Of a DNA stretch of 64,000 nucleotides, positions 12,501 to 27,500 are shown piece by piece; position 1 is the stretch's first letter; each line of letters starts with the position of its first letter. The stretch is from Otis tarda (taxonomy: Eukaryota > Chordata > Aves > Otidiformes > Otididae), in NCBI GenBank assembly GCA_026413225.1, contig CM048591.1, forward strand, positions 37,107,803 through 37,171,802, read 5' to 3'. The position numbers and the translations under genes are program-made. Under the pieces are notes generated by a model that had not been told where the DNA came from, searched no databases, and saw only the letters and a list, made by a program, of their open reading frames with translations.

Positions 12501-15500
12501 AAATGGTGGGAATGTTGGACCATCATCACCATGGGGCTGGTGGAACCACAATATTTTATTTTAAATGTAGCTCAAATATTTCTACCTTCACAGCAGTAGT
12601 GGAGTGTAGCAATCAGAAAGTTTACTATTAAGCCTAGATAATTGATCTTGCTAGTTTGCATTGTGTATATAAAGTAAGCAATTGAAGTGTGCCTCAGGAA
12701 AACACTGAGGTTTTTAAAGTCTTTTTCAGCATTCAGTGGTTAGTGGATGGGCTCTTTGTGTGTGGAGTTTCCAGTAGGTGGCAGTACCATATGCTGTGCT
12801 TGTGATTTTCTTTTTCTTCCTGTTAATTTTCTAGGATGCTGTTGTAGCCATTTCAGCCTATAAATCACTTTCATCATTTGGCTCTGAAGAACATACAATT
12901 CTGCATCTTCCTGAACAGGTAGTGGTGTTGTATGTTTAGCAGTAAGGACATCTGACATGGGTGTATCCTCTTAGAAGGGAAACAAGGCCTTGTGCCATCT
13001 CTGGCATGCAACCATCAGAGCCACACAGAAGGAATATGAGCTCCTACTGGTGAAATGGGTTGTTGTTATGTATGAATAGCATAAGACTGACAAGAGAGGA
13101 AAGGCACATATGGAGGCTGAGTGGGGTCTAAGTAGTCAGACAGTAGTTTTACTTCTTTCATTAGTTAATTCAGCAGGTTACGTTTTGGCCACTTGATTGG
13201 CATTTTATACTCTTCTGTTAATGCTTGCAGTTGAGTCCTGACACTAAGCAGCTCTTGTGATTACTGCTTCATCCATTGCAGTCACACTCATACTTAGTGC
13301 TTTTGTTTCTGAAATGGGCAAGTCAGTTTGAAAAGTAGGTGCTATTTTTGGAATTAAGCTGAATTTTTTTCCTGTGTTTCTGTTCTGAACTTTTACAGCA
13401 TAACATTTTTTGTTGTTGATAAAGGCAGATGGAAAGGAATTGAGGTACTTATTGGAAAGCTTTTTAAGTACATAGAGGACTGTTAAACTCTGAAACTTCA
13501 GTCTGATCAATTGACTCAATAAGCTTACAAAATGGAAGAGTGCAGGAAGATAACATGTAAGGTCATCTATGTGGCTTTTTTTTTCTTACCAGAACCTTGT
13601 AAGAGAGACTAGGCAATAATTCATAGTTCATTGGTACTTGATGGTGTAGTAAATACTTCTATAAGTTTTTATTTACTGCATTATTACAAGATTGGCTCAA
13701 TTTGTGTGTTGTAACTGACTATTAAGAAAAGATTGGAATAAGCAACTTTAAAAAACATACTCACTTTATTGAAATTCACGAGAAGAGTTCAGCATAAACC
13801 TTATGAATGAACAGTGTATTTTACATAGAAGAGCAGGAGGTAGAATGAGGGAAATCTCTATACATACTGCTACAATACTGTATGTTTCACAGTAGTACAT
13901 AGTTTGTATTATTGGTGCTGTTACTTTACACTTGTTAGAAAATGAGAAAATATGCTTTCTTTGAAAGCATTGTCAACATGTTGCAGTTTTCAAATTCCAA
14001 AAACTAATATGGGAAAATAACGTCTAGCAGAAATGCTCTGTGTCTATTTAAGTGCCAATATAAAACAGTATTTCACTCTAATTGAAGAAGAATCAGAGTG
14101 AAAATCAAATTTTAGTAGTATTAGTTCTGTCTATGTCAAGTTATTACTGTTACAGATATGGATTTATGTGCCCATGTGATTTTTATCAACCAGTTTTGCC
14201 TTTTGTTCTGGTAGAAGAAAAGCTTTTATTCTTCCAGGTTGAAATTAATGAAATTGGGTGAAATTAATGGAATAGGGAGCTGTTAATGTTTAGTTGGTAT
14301 TTTTGATACTTGGTATTGTGAATGAGGATTTGGAATTTTTGTGTTGACATTTTCTTTTTTTCCAATCGTTCAGGCACGACCAGAAGTTGACTCACTGGAG
14401 GACGCAGACATGAATGAAGATGAAGAAGAGGAGAAGGAGGCAGATCTTTTTGTTCCGGGTTCTTCATATATCAAGCTGTTGTCTCTAACACCAGCTTCTG
14501 TTTTAGGAGGTATAATACATTTAGTATTTGAGGTTAGTTTGCAGGTTTATAATCGCAGTGACTGTACAGATGTGTAGATTTCTTATAATGGAGTGGGGTT
14601 TTTCTTCCCCCCCCCTCCCGCCCCCCCCCCGGGGAAAAAAGAGCCTTTTTCCTCTCCCCCTGCCCCTCTTCCCCCCGCCTAAGGAAAAGATCTTACCAAA
14701 CTTCACAGAAAAATCTAAACTAAAAGTTCAGGGGAAAATAAAACCCACAACCCATTTTTAGGAAGACAGTGGGTCAGAGGTCCTGATGGTAGAGAAAATG
14801 TTTATAGCATAACTTAAAAATCCTTATGTCTTCTATAGGAAAAGCCAGTTGCTCATTATTTACTTCAAGTGCCCATTGTTTCATGGCAGTACAACTTCAA
14901 TAGGGAGAACTGAGCAGACATTTTTAAAGGCAGCTCTGTATTTTAGCCCAGCATGGACTGAATCAAAAAAATGCACACCCAAAACCATAGTGTTTTATAA
15001 GCAGAGTATTGATAGTGTTAAAACAATGCGGTATACAAAACCTGCTTAATCAGTAAAGATATTAGTGCTATGCTTAATGCTTAACTTGAGTGATGCATAT
15101 TGATACTGAAGTATGCTTCAAAAGGTGGTCTCTGGTTGATGCATTTGTTTTGACACCTGTGGAGTTGAATCACCTTTAGTATTTGGAATTTTTAACGTTC
15201 ACTTGATTACTCTTATGGAATCTTACACTTTCAACTACAAGATTGTGATGATAGTGCCTAGACACAGGGGTTGTTATTTCTCTGTTTGCAGAGTGCTTAG
15301 GATCTTCATGTGTTGTTGCAACCTGTAAACATTGCCAGGAGACAGTAGTAGTATTTTGCAGTATTTTCCCCTAGGAGGGGCTCCTAGAAAGATCCGTTCA
15401 TTAATACTCCATGCATTGGAGTCTGGACTATGGGCAGTCTCACCTAGAGACTATGCGCTAACTACTGAGTTCTGGAAGCTTCGTGGGGAAGACTGGCTTA

Positions 15501-18500
15501 ACCTACTTCAACAAAAGTGTGATGTATCAGGGCAGAAAACTCAAGGTATGTAATTTGCCAGGAAGACTGGAAATCAAAATGGGCTTTAGAGAGAACAGAC
15601 CGAATAAAAAGATCCAACTACTACATGGTGGTGTAAAAACATATATGCAAGTAGCTTTTCCAACTGAAACATTCATTGAATAGATTCTGCCTCAGAAGAG
15701 TCTTCATCTTGTAATGCTCTTAGTTAACACAGAATACAAAACAGTTGAGCAAAAAGCTTTAGTGACTGGCAGGGGTGGTTGTTGTGAGTTAATTGCTCTG
15801 CTGAAAAGATATGAAACTGGATTCATGAGGTAATGTCCAAGATGGACAGCAAGAGTCCACCAAGTCTCTGTTCAGTTGGAGCTGAATCTGTGCCATCTCA
15901 TCTGCTGGAATCCTGCTGCTACATATCATTGAGATTAATTCACTACTTCCTTACTGCTTAGACGGAGAAGGACCGAGATGCTTTTTAAGAAAACAGACTC
16001 TGTTTCTCAGATTTTCCCCCCAAGTCCTTGTTAGTGCGCAGCAAATCAACTGAAACTTCTAAAGGAAGTTTAGCTTGCTGCTTGTCAGATTTCCCTTGTT
16101 TTTACTTGACGATTCCTTAAACTCTGAATTGCTGCTTCTTTTCCTTCCCTCTCTTTTCTTTAATCTGTGCAGGAGGAGGAAAATCTTTACGTTTTTTTTT
16201 CAGCCTCTGCATGCTTTTGTTAAGAGTTGAATATTTAATGCTGTAACAGCTACAGTTAAAAGGTTCCATCCAGAAGTTGGGCTTGGTGCTGGCATTACTA
16301 TTGAATGGTGGGGTTTTTTTTCCAAGTACCTTCTCCAGCTCTGTGGGAGGAAAATGTCTAAGCTTGCAAACAAATCTATAGGGCCTATTTCTGCAACAGA
16401 GCTGGGGAAAAATTAGGAAAGAAATTAGAAGTAGACTTTCTATAGCAGTTGGTTGGAACATGCTGCAATTCCAATTTACCACAGCTGTCTGCTTCTGTGA
16501 AATTTCAGGTAGTATTTTTTCTGAAACAACTTTAAAATTGTTTTGTCATTTTGGTTTCTGTATTGTGTCCAAGTATTAAAGTCCACGGGATGTCAGGAGA
16601 ATGAGAGCCTTATTATTTTCTATTTTAATAGTGTAACAACATCTAGGTGTTTTGTTAAATTTATCCAGATTTTCTAGTTCAAGTTACTTCTGATAGCCTA
16701 GATCCTTGGGTTGTATCTCTTGCCTGAAGAATTGCTTTTGAATGGCTTGTAAGTATTAAGTCCTTTGGCATAACTAGCCAGTGCATTAATATGATAGCAG
16801 TGATATTACCTCTGCTAGGGTGTCTCTGTCAATGTGAATGGAAAGAGCTCTTCTCTTTCGAAGAACTTTTTTGCTGTTGTTACATGTGTTTTTACTAGTT
16901 CATCTAAGCTTATTTTCCCTGACACACAAGTGTCTTTTTTGGGTTTTCCAGTCTTTGTTTGGTCTCTCAGCATCAGGCTCTGACACTCTTTTCTCTCTCC
17001 TCATTTTCTTGCACTTCATGCAGCATTTGAAGAGTTTGCAGCATCACTTGTGAAACAGGAGATGACCAACATGCCCCGTGGTGTGTATCATTCTGCCCTG
17101 AGAGGAGGGACCACACGCTCAGACCAGGGGAAGACGGTAGCAGGTGTTCCAAACTTCTTGCTGAAAATGTATGAGAGGAACAAACAGCCAGGCATGACGC
17201 CAGGCCTTGCAGGTGAGCTGCCACTTCCTTGAAGTTAGACAAGTATACATTCTTTGACTCAAAAATTTCTGAGTCTCAGCGTGAATCAGTTTAAGAAACC
17301 ATGATGTCTTGTACCACTTGCATATGCTTACACGTGCATTTAGATTGTTGGCTTTATTAACTTTACTTTGATTTGGGTTCTCCACTGAATTATTCAAGGC
17401 TTCTGAACTATTAGCATGACTATTAGTGTTGACCTTTCTTTTCCCCTTCTCTCTCTCTTTAAGCTGGCATGTTGTTGTGTTACGACCTTCCAGTCCATAT
17501 GGGCAAAGATGGCAAGCCTATTAATCGATTTCTGGCCAGCAGGGGACGCAATTTCCAGCAAATGTTGGTAGCCCTCATTCATGAGGTAAATTGTTGGCAT
17601 TTCTTCCCTTTTCAGAAGTATTATGCTTCCTTTGGTGCCTTACTACCTCATTTTTTAATGCTAATTAGCAATTAGTATCAGCTACCAATGGCATGTATCA
17701 TAATTAACTGAAGTTGCTGTGAGGGACAACTGACTTGAGTTGAACTTTTTTGTAAGTATTGACTGCTGAAGTACCTCTTCTGAAAATCAGTAGAGCAAAC
17801 AGAAGCTGACCTTTGCCTTTATCTGCCTTGCAGACTGCTATACTTGCTTTATACCTGTCATGTGTAACCAGTTGTAGGTGAATAGCAGGTCTGAATAATG
17901 ATGGGACTCCGTGGGGAGATGACATCTACACCTTGCTAAGACTTGCTGGTTTATTCTGTTGCTTAAATGTTTTGGCTCCCTGACCTGTTAGGCTTAGCCC
18001 GCTGAAACCATGCAGTTACCTTTTGTGTGGTTTTCGAACAAGGATATGAAATAAGCCCTCACTTAATCATTACAGAAAGTGAAATGCTTGTAAGAAGATC
18101 TTCCAGAGAGTTTAGAATTATGGTACTTTTATGGTTGATCCGAAAGTTGATCTTTGAAAAACTTGGAGAGCAGTAAAACAAAACACGCAGTTTAACTGGA
18201 TCTAGGGAAGTAAATGTTCTTTTCCCAATTTAATGCCAATAAGAGCAGTAACTAACACAAGTGGAAGTGTATTAATCTCTTTAAAAGTTCATAAAAGAAT
18301 TCTGTTAAAACAATCATTTTGTATTGCTGCAGAGGATTAATTACGTGCATCTGATGGTGAAGTTTCTGCTCACAGGACGTAAATAAGAATGTATGAATTA
18401 CAGCAAGAGGTTCTGGAGAAAAACATATGTACTTATATCACAATAAAAGGCGTGTATTCAAGTGTTATATAAGCCAAATTACAATGGGATGAAGATCAAT

Positions 18501-21500
18501 TCTAAACTACTGTGTTGTAAACACTTGCCTGTTGCCCTGCTAAATAATGAAATGCAATCTCTGGTAAAGAAGTTAAATTATTTGTTTGTGTGTACTAGCA
18601 GCAATTAAAACATCCAGTAACACATCAAAATTTGACTTTGTGCTAACAAGCTGCCTTCTTAGAAACACAACCTTAAAGTGCTTTGCAAGACAAGCTGTGG
18701 GTTTTTTATTGAACGTGGTGAACTGGGCAGAGTTGGTGAATACATACCAGTGATTGGAGACAGAAATATTTTAAATATCTCAGTATTTTACAAAGTCAGT
18801 TGATTCCAGGTGTAGTAAAACTAAAAGGCAATCCAAATATGTTTGAAATCTAAACCTAAACACAAAACATCTTCAGACAATCCTAACTGTACCCTTTTAG
18901 TGAAAATTCACAAAAACTGTAAAATCTTGGTCAAAATACATCTGTATTTCTGTTCTCAGCTTACACTGCTTTAAAAGACAAAAAAGTTTTTTCTTGCCTT
19001 TTTTTTTCCCCCTGGTGCACAGAGACAGTTGGAGTTAGGGTTGTCAGGAAAAAGGTGTTTGGGCCTTTGGCTAGAAGACAAGTGAGACACTGGGCTCATA
19101 CAACTGAATTTCATGCTTTAGTGTTGTTGTCCCAGAACTAGGCCCTTCTACCTGGTGTGCAGTACACCAGTATTACACAGAGAGCAGAGGTATTTATTTA
19201 TTTAATTTCCGTACAGAGACGGGTGCTAGGTGGCAAATCCACAAAGCTAGCACACCTGGTTACAATTGCATTACATATTTATATAACTCACAATAACAGT
19301 TCTGCCTTTCGCTCACACCTACTTAACTGCAGTTGGTTAGTTCTTTTCTTACATTAGTCAATACACCTTAAATTTACGCATGCTTGGTGAGTAGGGGTCT
19401 TTATCTGAGGAGAGGGCGATTTCAGCCCTAGAGGTGTGGTTTTCATATTATAATGAGAGTGTTCACTTGGAGGACACTAATTAGTGCAATTTTGGTGACC
19501 ATTCACAACCTTTTTTAATGTTATGCACCTGCAAGGATATACATTCACTCAGTTTAATAAATGTTTTTGTGCTCCAGATCCCTCCCTTATCTGCTTGGGC
19601 TTCTTCAGCAGGCCTGCTCTCCTTGAGCCTGTCTTGGTGGTTTTTTGTTTTGGGAGGTATCACCCTAAGCCATGTTCCTCCTTGCTTATCCTGTGTCTCC
19701 CTTTTGCATGCAGACCCTTGCTTACTTTATGCACCTTGGACAGTCATTCAGCTTTCATTCATCATTGCACCTTCTGGGGCAAGATGTTTCTTTTTTTATC
19801 TGTCTCTCAGCTTTTCTTCAAGGGTATAGTCGTTAGGAGGGCGTGTATTGTTTATGCAAAGTAACTTGGTGTGCTCAAGCCAGATTCTGTTTCACAAGAT
19901 ATTCGTTGTCCTTGCCTAATGGAAAATCTCATGAAAACTCATTCATGTAAATTTCATAAAAACTTAATTCATATATTTATTTAGTCCTCAACTGTTCTTC
20001 TGAGGAGCTGAGTTTTACAGGAAAAACAGGGAAACAGGTTGCTCAAGTTATGAACCTATCAAATAGCAATATTGATCCAAAAAAAATTAGTTAATAGGAC
20101 CTCAGCTCATTTTTTCCCTGGAGTGGCCGTAGAAATTAACATGATTTTGCAGTCAGAGCTTTAGGGTTCAACACAGCACATTAAGAAGGTTTTTTTAGGG
20201 GTTTTAAGTTATCAGAATGACACTTCTTTGCTACTGGTATGATGCCTTTTTATTTGCAGAGGGGATGGGGAGGGCAAGTCTTACAGTGACAATTTTTAAG
20301 TAAAGAAGTGTTTTGTTAAAAAGAAGACTTAAAGTTGCCTTTGAAGCATTGCAGTCAGTATAAAGCTCTGAAAATCTCAAACGGTGAGGTGGATGCAAAC
20401 ACCAGGAAATTAAAGTTAATTAAGAGACAGTAAGCATCCATTTATACTATCTCTAAAAATCCCCAGCAGTTGGCATTTCCTTAATTAGACATTAGTAGTC
20501 ATCAGTATAATTGCCATACTGGGATAGTAACTTTTTTATTTCTTCAGTGATTTCGTCTGTGCTTGCATCTCTAGAATATGAACGTACAGGTTGCATATCT
20601 GTCTGTATCTGCATATGCTTAGTTGCCGTATTGCACTTAGTTTTTTGAAAACTGGGGCATGAGGAGGGACTTGAGGCAACAGGTTTGATTTTTGTGAGAC
20701 TCTTTATGTGTAGAAGTGTGATGCATGAAATTATGCTAAAAAAATAAAGTTACATGAGGTTTGTATTCAGAGGAAAGAGTTTATTCTTGTGTGTTTAAAA
20801 GTCTATAAAGCATAGAAATAACAAATACCTGGGTTTAGCTGCCATTAAAATCTAACAGTAACAACAACAGTAAAAAGTTAAACTTTAATGGGACAGACTT
20901 ATTCTATCTCCTACGTGCTATTCTAGTTGAGGGATGGGATGTAGCTATAATACCTGTCAGCAGGATCAGATTAATGCAGAAGGGTTTTTTGCTGTTATTT
21001 GAACTGGTATCTCATGGAAGGTAGAACGTATGTTCGGTGAATAGTGATGCGCTTGAAATACTGTCTTGCTCTTTACTGGTCATTCGTGACTGGAAAGAGG
21101 AAGATCATCTTTCCCCCAGAAGTGGAGATAGGCGGTTTGATTATTGAACAGAGTTGGTTCATCTCTCTTTGAAAGGACATGTGAGTTACTGTAGTCACAG
21201 TGATCAGAAGTCACACAGACCATGGGTTTTCTTTATTTTCTCTGTGGCTGCTTGGATACTACTGTACAAGTTTATCATAGTCACCTGGGCTAGATGAGCT
21301 AGTAATTACTTGTGACTGTTTCAGCTTTTCAAGTAATTCTTCCTAGGAGTTTATAGGAATAATCTCTTGCCAGCTTCACTTACCTCTATTGTGAAAATGA
21401 ATGAGGATGAATAGTCACGTGTTCACATCATGTCCCTTATGTTTTGATAGTTCTGTAAATGTATGTTTTGAGTTAAAGTTATTAGGCTTTCAGCTAGCTA

Positions 21501-24500
21501 CCTACTCATCTCTTCTTTCTTCAGTGAAGATGAAGGGAACAGTTCATGCTACCTGCAAAAAGCACAGAGGCAGCCTGCTTTTGGCATGCAGATGTGGTAA
21601 ATGGTGGCTTTGACAGTCTGATCCGGTGCAGTGTTTTTAAAATAAAGGAGGATGGCCTGACCTTTACATGTTTCTCAATATTCATGTGCTTCCTTTGTGT
21701 TGGAAATAGCACTGTTATTTTGCTGTAATAATTACTAATATTTACAGGCACAATTGCAAAGTTGGGTGCCAGTGGTGAGTTATACAGTATTAAATACTGC
21801 TCTATAAATAGTAATCATCTTAGGCACTATATATACTCATGGAAGAAGAATTCCCTGCTTCTACTTTAAGTGCATTCATTAAATGTGCTGTGATGACATA
21901 CTTTTTTGAGCATTGAAGTGGAAAGTTCCTTCTGTACATTTCTTGCCTGGTTTTACTTTGATGTAATCAAGGGTTTATTCAAACCACGTACCTGAGATGA
22001 TAATTGGATTTTCTGGAACAGAATTTGCTGCAGTGTATTCTTCTGTGCCTAGGTATTTCAATGAATGTAGTTCAGATTATTAACTACTTTGTGCCCTGTT
22101 TCCACTACTGAATTTACTGAATGTAGCTCCCCCAGTGATGAAACAGTATTCAGGAAGTAAGTTTGTTGATAGATTTTTGCTTTTTTCCTCCTCAGTCTAA
22201 TGTGCCTTGGAGAGAGAATTTTTTTTTTTCTCACAAAGGAATGCTGGGGAGAGGACTTGGAAGTGTATGTATACAAGTATGTTAGAAAGAGCCTCTAAGC
22301 AAAATTTGAGATGAAAAGAGATACTACTTTTCATTGATAAGTGTATGTAGTGTTAACCTTATTTATGAAATCACTGAGGCTGCAGTTTATATGTCCCATA
22401 TGCATGAAGGGCATTTAAATACATGCCTAAATGTTTCACTGACATATGGGTATTGTGTGGCTGTGAAAACATGCTTTAGACATTTGTTAGAGATGAGCTG
22501 GATTTAGGGACCATGAGATTTGACAGGGCTATTGAGGTGGAAACCTGTTGCGTGTGATAAAAGAACTTACTGGAATTCCCAGTCTCCCTGCTCTACAGCA
22601 AATTTTAAGATGATTCATAGAAATTAATGATATGGTAGTTTCTAGGTTCTTTAAACAGTATTATTTCAATTAGATACCCAGAGAAGTGATAGAAACATGC
22701 TTAATTTTACTGTTCCCTAAATTTGTTTTGTGTGCCTTCTGCTGGCTGTGTATCCGTCCAGAATGAGTCAGTGATATACAAAGATCTGCAGCAGCACAAA
22801 GGCACTAGTGCTAAAAGAAGTCTCCTCCAGATCTTGCCACGGTGTTTGATATTTATTGGGAGTGCGCTGGAAAGGGGAAAAGAGCTTCTGATTTCATTTA
22901 AAATTACTTTCCAGGCTTGCAGAAGTGTGCAAAACTTGTGGCTTTTGTATTCAGAAGTGTTGAAATACAAGAGTGGTATCTCCTGTGGTGTGCTAGTGTT
23001 CCCTGTCTTGGGAACACTCTTTTGGCCAACATGATCTGTTTGTGTGTTTTTTCAGGGAGACCTCCTTCTTAGGCATTGATCAACAGAGTTAGGTTACTAG
23101 CTCCTAGCTCAGGCTGTTTCTTATTGCCTCAGATGTCAGGCCACAGCTCTTCCTTGAAAACTACTTGGCAGCCTGATCTGGCTATGCTGTGTCCTAAGAG
23201 CATCCCGGGACCAGTGTGGCAGTGTTTCATAACCACTCATTGTTGGTTCAGAAGCCCCTTGAGCCTCCTTACCTGTGCCACCCACCCAATATCTTCTTAC
23301 ACTTAAATTGCACACTCAAAAGAATCTGAACCTGAGTTACTGTCAGCTTTGTCTATGCTTGCTAGTATTAGTTAACCAATGCTTAATGTACCAGTTGTCA
23401 TCGTGTATCCAGTGACAGAGGAGAAGTACAGACAACTGGTTTCCTGTACTGAAACAGCGAGTTATCAGCACTGCTTACATGAGAATCTTCAGCACTATAT
23501 CTGATTGTTTTCAGACGTAGTTGAATTTTCACTTGAGTGTTCTTTGTCATGTGAAGATGTTCTGTTCCCTCTTGTCTTCATCTCACTTCACATATCTGAA
23601 AAATCTTCTCTCATTCCACATATCTGCAAAAATGTTTACTGCCATGAAGAAAGTTAATTAATCAAAAGCTGCTCAGCAGTTCTGCTGGTCATCAAGCACA
23701 TCTGCAAATTTTAGCTAAGATGCAAGCGGTGCTAATAAGATGTTCCTGATTAGATCATGTTATCTAATTGCTTTAAATGCAACAGTTGCACCCAAAGCTT
23801 TGTATTTCTTGTGTGAGCACCTGAAGTGTTTTAAAAGCCTGCTTTTGCTCTGGTGTATGAGTGTGGATTACATGGTGAGCTTCATAGACCACCATGAGAT
23901 GAGACAAATCTCAATGCACAAGTTTAAACTAGTTCCTGAGTAGAGGCAAAGGGGAAGACCGGAGATGCTGCAAACACCTTGGGAAGCTAACATAAACAAT
24001 TCTGACTGGAGTGTAGACTGCTCCTCAAGTTGGAGAAACTGACAAGCAGAGATGAGAGGGGTGTGTGAATAAAAGAGGTATTAGTACTTACTCAAAACTG
24101 TTTTAAGTTCACCACTGACAATGAGGATGAAGCTTTAGCACGGTCCTTTGTTTTTTGTTATAAAATCCATGTAAAGAAAGAATATTGACTGCTTTATGTG
24201 GATCATATGGGGCATAAAATAGAGGAGATTAGGCAGGAAGACTTAGGAAAATAATTAACAGACAAGAGGAGTTCAGTTTGTCTTGATTAACCATTCTGTA
24301 CAGAGAAAGCCAGTGGAGCACATAATGGAGAAAGGAGGATCTTGCATACCTTGACGCACGGAGTATTTTACATGTTAACAGTGACAAGTCTCCATAATAA
24401 AATAAAATAGGAAGGAATAAAAAGGAAGAATAATAACTTTCCAGGATTAAGCCTGGCAAGATTAGTTACTGTAGATGGGCTTTGCACAATTTTTTATCAC

Positions 24501-27500
24501 AGCTCACATGGTTTTTCTGTAAGTCACGGAGTCTGGCATGTTCTTTTAATTTAGAAATACAAAGTGGAGGTCTTAAACAGCAGTTACTGAGATGTCACAT
24601 CTCACCTCAACCTGGCATGTTTGCCTTTCCTTTATTAAAACCTGATTACCCTGGAAACTGCTGAGATTAAATAACTTGTTTCCAATGGAGTTCAAATGGC
24701 TATGATGACACTTTTTCATCGTTTTGATAGAGGCAGACAGTAGAAATAATCGGATGGTAGCAAGAAAAATCAATTCTGTATGCCCACCATGGAATACTGT
24801 AGACCTTATGTTGTTTAGGGCTCTGAAAAAAACAGCAGTTTAAAAGGAGAGGATGCCTGAAGTCCTATATTAGTTGAATAAAATGTTGATGCAATTAAGA
24901 TAGTCACGGAGAGAGGCAAATAGAGACTCTTCTAATTAGTTGTGATACACATTTTTTGTTAATTGATATGTTTTGATTTATAAATTGCATAACATGCAAA
25001 TTGTGGGGAGAGAGGTACATATATCATGCAGGTCTGTGATGTCTCAAAAATTCCTTGGTGGCCTTGAATTTTGTGACCCATTCTGTTTAATCTACCCTTG
25101 TAATTACTTCATTAAGCTACCAAGGGCTAGAAAATGGCTTGTTATTGAGATCACTGGACTTCATTTTTGGTTTTCACCATACTCTGAAAAAGTCTGAGTC
25201 AGTTTGCTTTGGTGCTTAGTGAAGAGAAAATCTTAGACTCTTGAGGAAAGTGTGCACATACATCAGATTATGTAGTTGAGTGAGTTATTCTGTTGTTGTG
25301 AAGTTGAGGCTGCCATACTTGTGTGAGATTTGGAGCTGAGCAGGGAGAGTTGTTGCATATTTCTTCAAGCTGTCTTTGAGGCAGTATTGATTTCTTCCAG
25401 TTAGTTCTGTACTGGTGCTTCCTAGAAAGAAACTTGGTGATTCCTTTCTTTTTTTTAACAATTCCTTTCCTTGAAGGAAGTTTTAACTAGGTCCTTGAAC
25501 ATAGTTATATATACCCTAGTCATGGATGCTAACTCCTTTTGAATAATCTCCCCTGTATTTAGATAGTGACCTACTTCTTTTTATTTTAAGTATCTATTTA
25601 AAGCTTTTAGATGGTCCTAGGATTTACAAAAACTGTAACAAACATAAACTGCACTAACCTATTTCTTATGTAAGTATTTTTGTCTACCAGTGCTACTAAG
25701 TGTTGTGCTTATTGCCACATGTAATTCCACTGTTCTCTCTGGGATAAATCATCTGTAAAACTACCTGAAGTAACCAATTTTGTCTGGCCTGGGTAACAAA
25801 GTTGAAAGTAACTTGGTGTGGGTAAAACCAGAAAAGAGAACAAAGTACATCATCATTTTAATTTCCTACAGCCATGTGTAATGTCCTATGGGCATAAGCA
25901 AATCACAGGGTGGAGAACGTACATTCTGCTTATGTTAGACTTAATATAACCACTTCTACCCTTTCTTGTGTGTTGCGCAGGTTAACATTCAACCTTCTGA
26001 GTGGCACCGTTCCATACTGCTGCCGCAGTCCTGGTTAGGATTTATGGGTCGAACCTACAGTGCAGTCCTGCAGGTAATTTTGAGATACATAATATCATGC
26101 ACATTAATGCTCATTCAAGTGGTATGAAGTCAATTTTTACCAGCAAGAGCATCAGTGCAAGTTACAGTGATTTAAAAATAAAGCTTGAGGTGTTTAATAG
26201 TAAAACTTATGAAAAAGAAATAAAAATAAGGTGAGTCTCTTGTTAATGGCAGCAGAGTCTGGGATACTTGGTACAAGTATGACTTTTGCTTACAGTTCAG
26301 GCTCTTGTAGTGTCACTTCTGTGTAAAGTTGCAGAATGTGTCAATTCTTTAAATTTTTAGAATGTGAAATTTTAGCTAGAGCTGTAACCTGTTATTTTGG
26401 GTAGGAATTTTGTAATAATAGTATCACAAAGGAGACAGAAGCTGTCAAGGAATGATTCATTAAATAGAACTTCTCTTAACCAGTGTATAATGCTGTCACA
26501 CTGTGAGGGATGCCTCTCTTTGATTTTTGCACCCTATCTAATAATGAGGAAATACCTTAAAACCTCACTTTTGTTGGGATAGCTGCCCTGATATCTAGAG
26601 CAACGTAACATCGTTTGGTTTTTCAACAGGAGCATTATCTAAAAAGCTTTTAACAAATAGCTGCCTTCTAGAAGGCTATCTTTGTGCTACTAGAAGGGCT
26701 TGTTTGCTTTGTATTTTGAGGCGACATCAGCTGTTTTCAGTGCGAGCAGCTCAGGTTGCTGAGCAAATTCCAGAAACCTTGACTGTTCCTTGTTTTGCTG
26801 TGCAGCAAAACATATGCTTCTCTGTCATTTTCAAAACTAATTTTATCTTGGCAATCAGCAAAATATCAGATTCTAAGCCAAGCCAGCCTAATTACAAAGC
26901 AGGGAGCAGCTGTTCAAACTGTAACGTAAATTTAGGTAACTACAGAGGGGGCTATTGTTGCTTGCATTTAATTACTTCCCTATTTTACTTCCCTTCTGAA
27001 GCAAGACATCAGGAGAAGCTTGGCATTTACTAGACTTGTTTCTGAAAGCCTCTCTAGGATTTCATGCCATTTTACAGGGCAATAGAGCCTATTTTTATTC
27101 CTTCTGAAGTCCCTCACTGTGGACACCTAGTATCTTTATTTATTCCTTATGGTTCTATATACATTTCATCTGAGGTGGCCAAAAGAGACTACAGTATGAG
27201 ACGAGTAGTGTGGATAGTACATAATTCAGTATTTCTGAACAGCTAGTAGAGTAATCATTTCTGCTGTTTGGAGGAAGACGTTCATAGAGTCCAGTTCACC
27301 AAAACATGTGTGAGGATGTTTTTTCCCTTTTAACACCTGAAAGTCCATGTCTTTTATTATGTCTACTCACGGGCTTAAGAACTTCTGCCAGTTTGTGCAG
27401 TCAGCATGTTTTTGAGACTGAAATAAACCTCATCAAGATGATCCTACAGATCTTGATGTAGTACAGAACTTAAGCCAATGCTTATGTATTTGGGGAAGTT

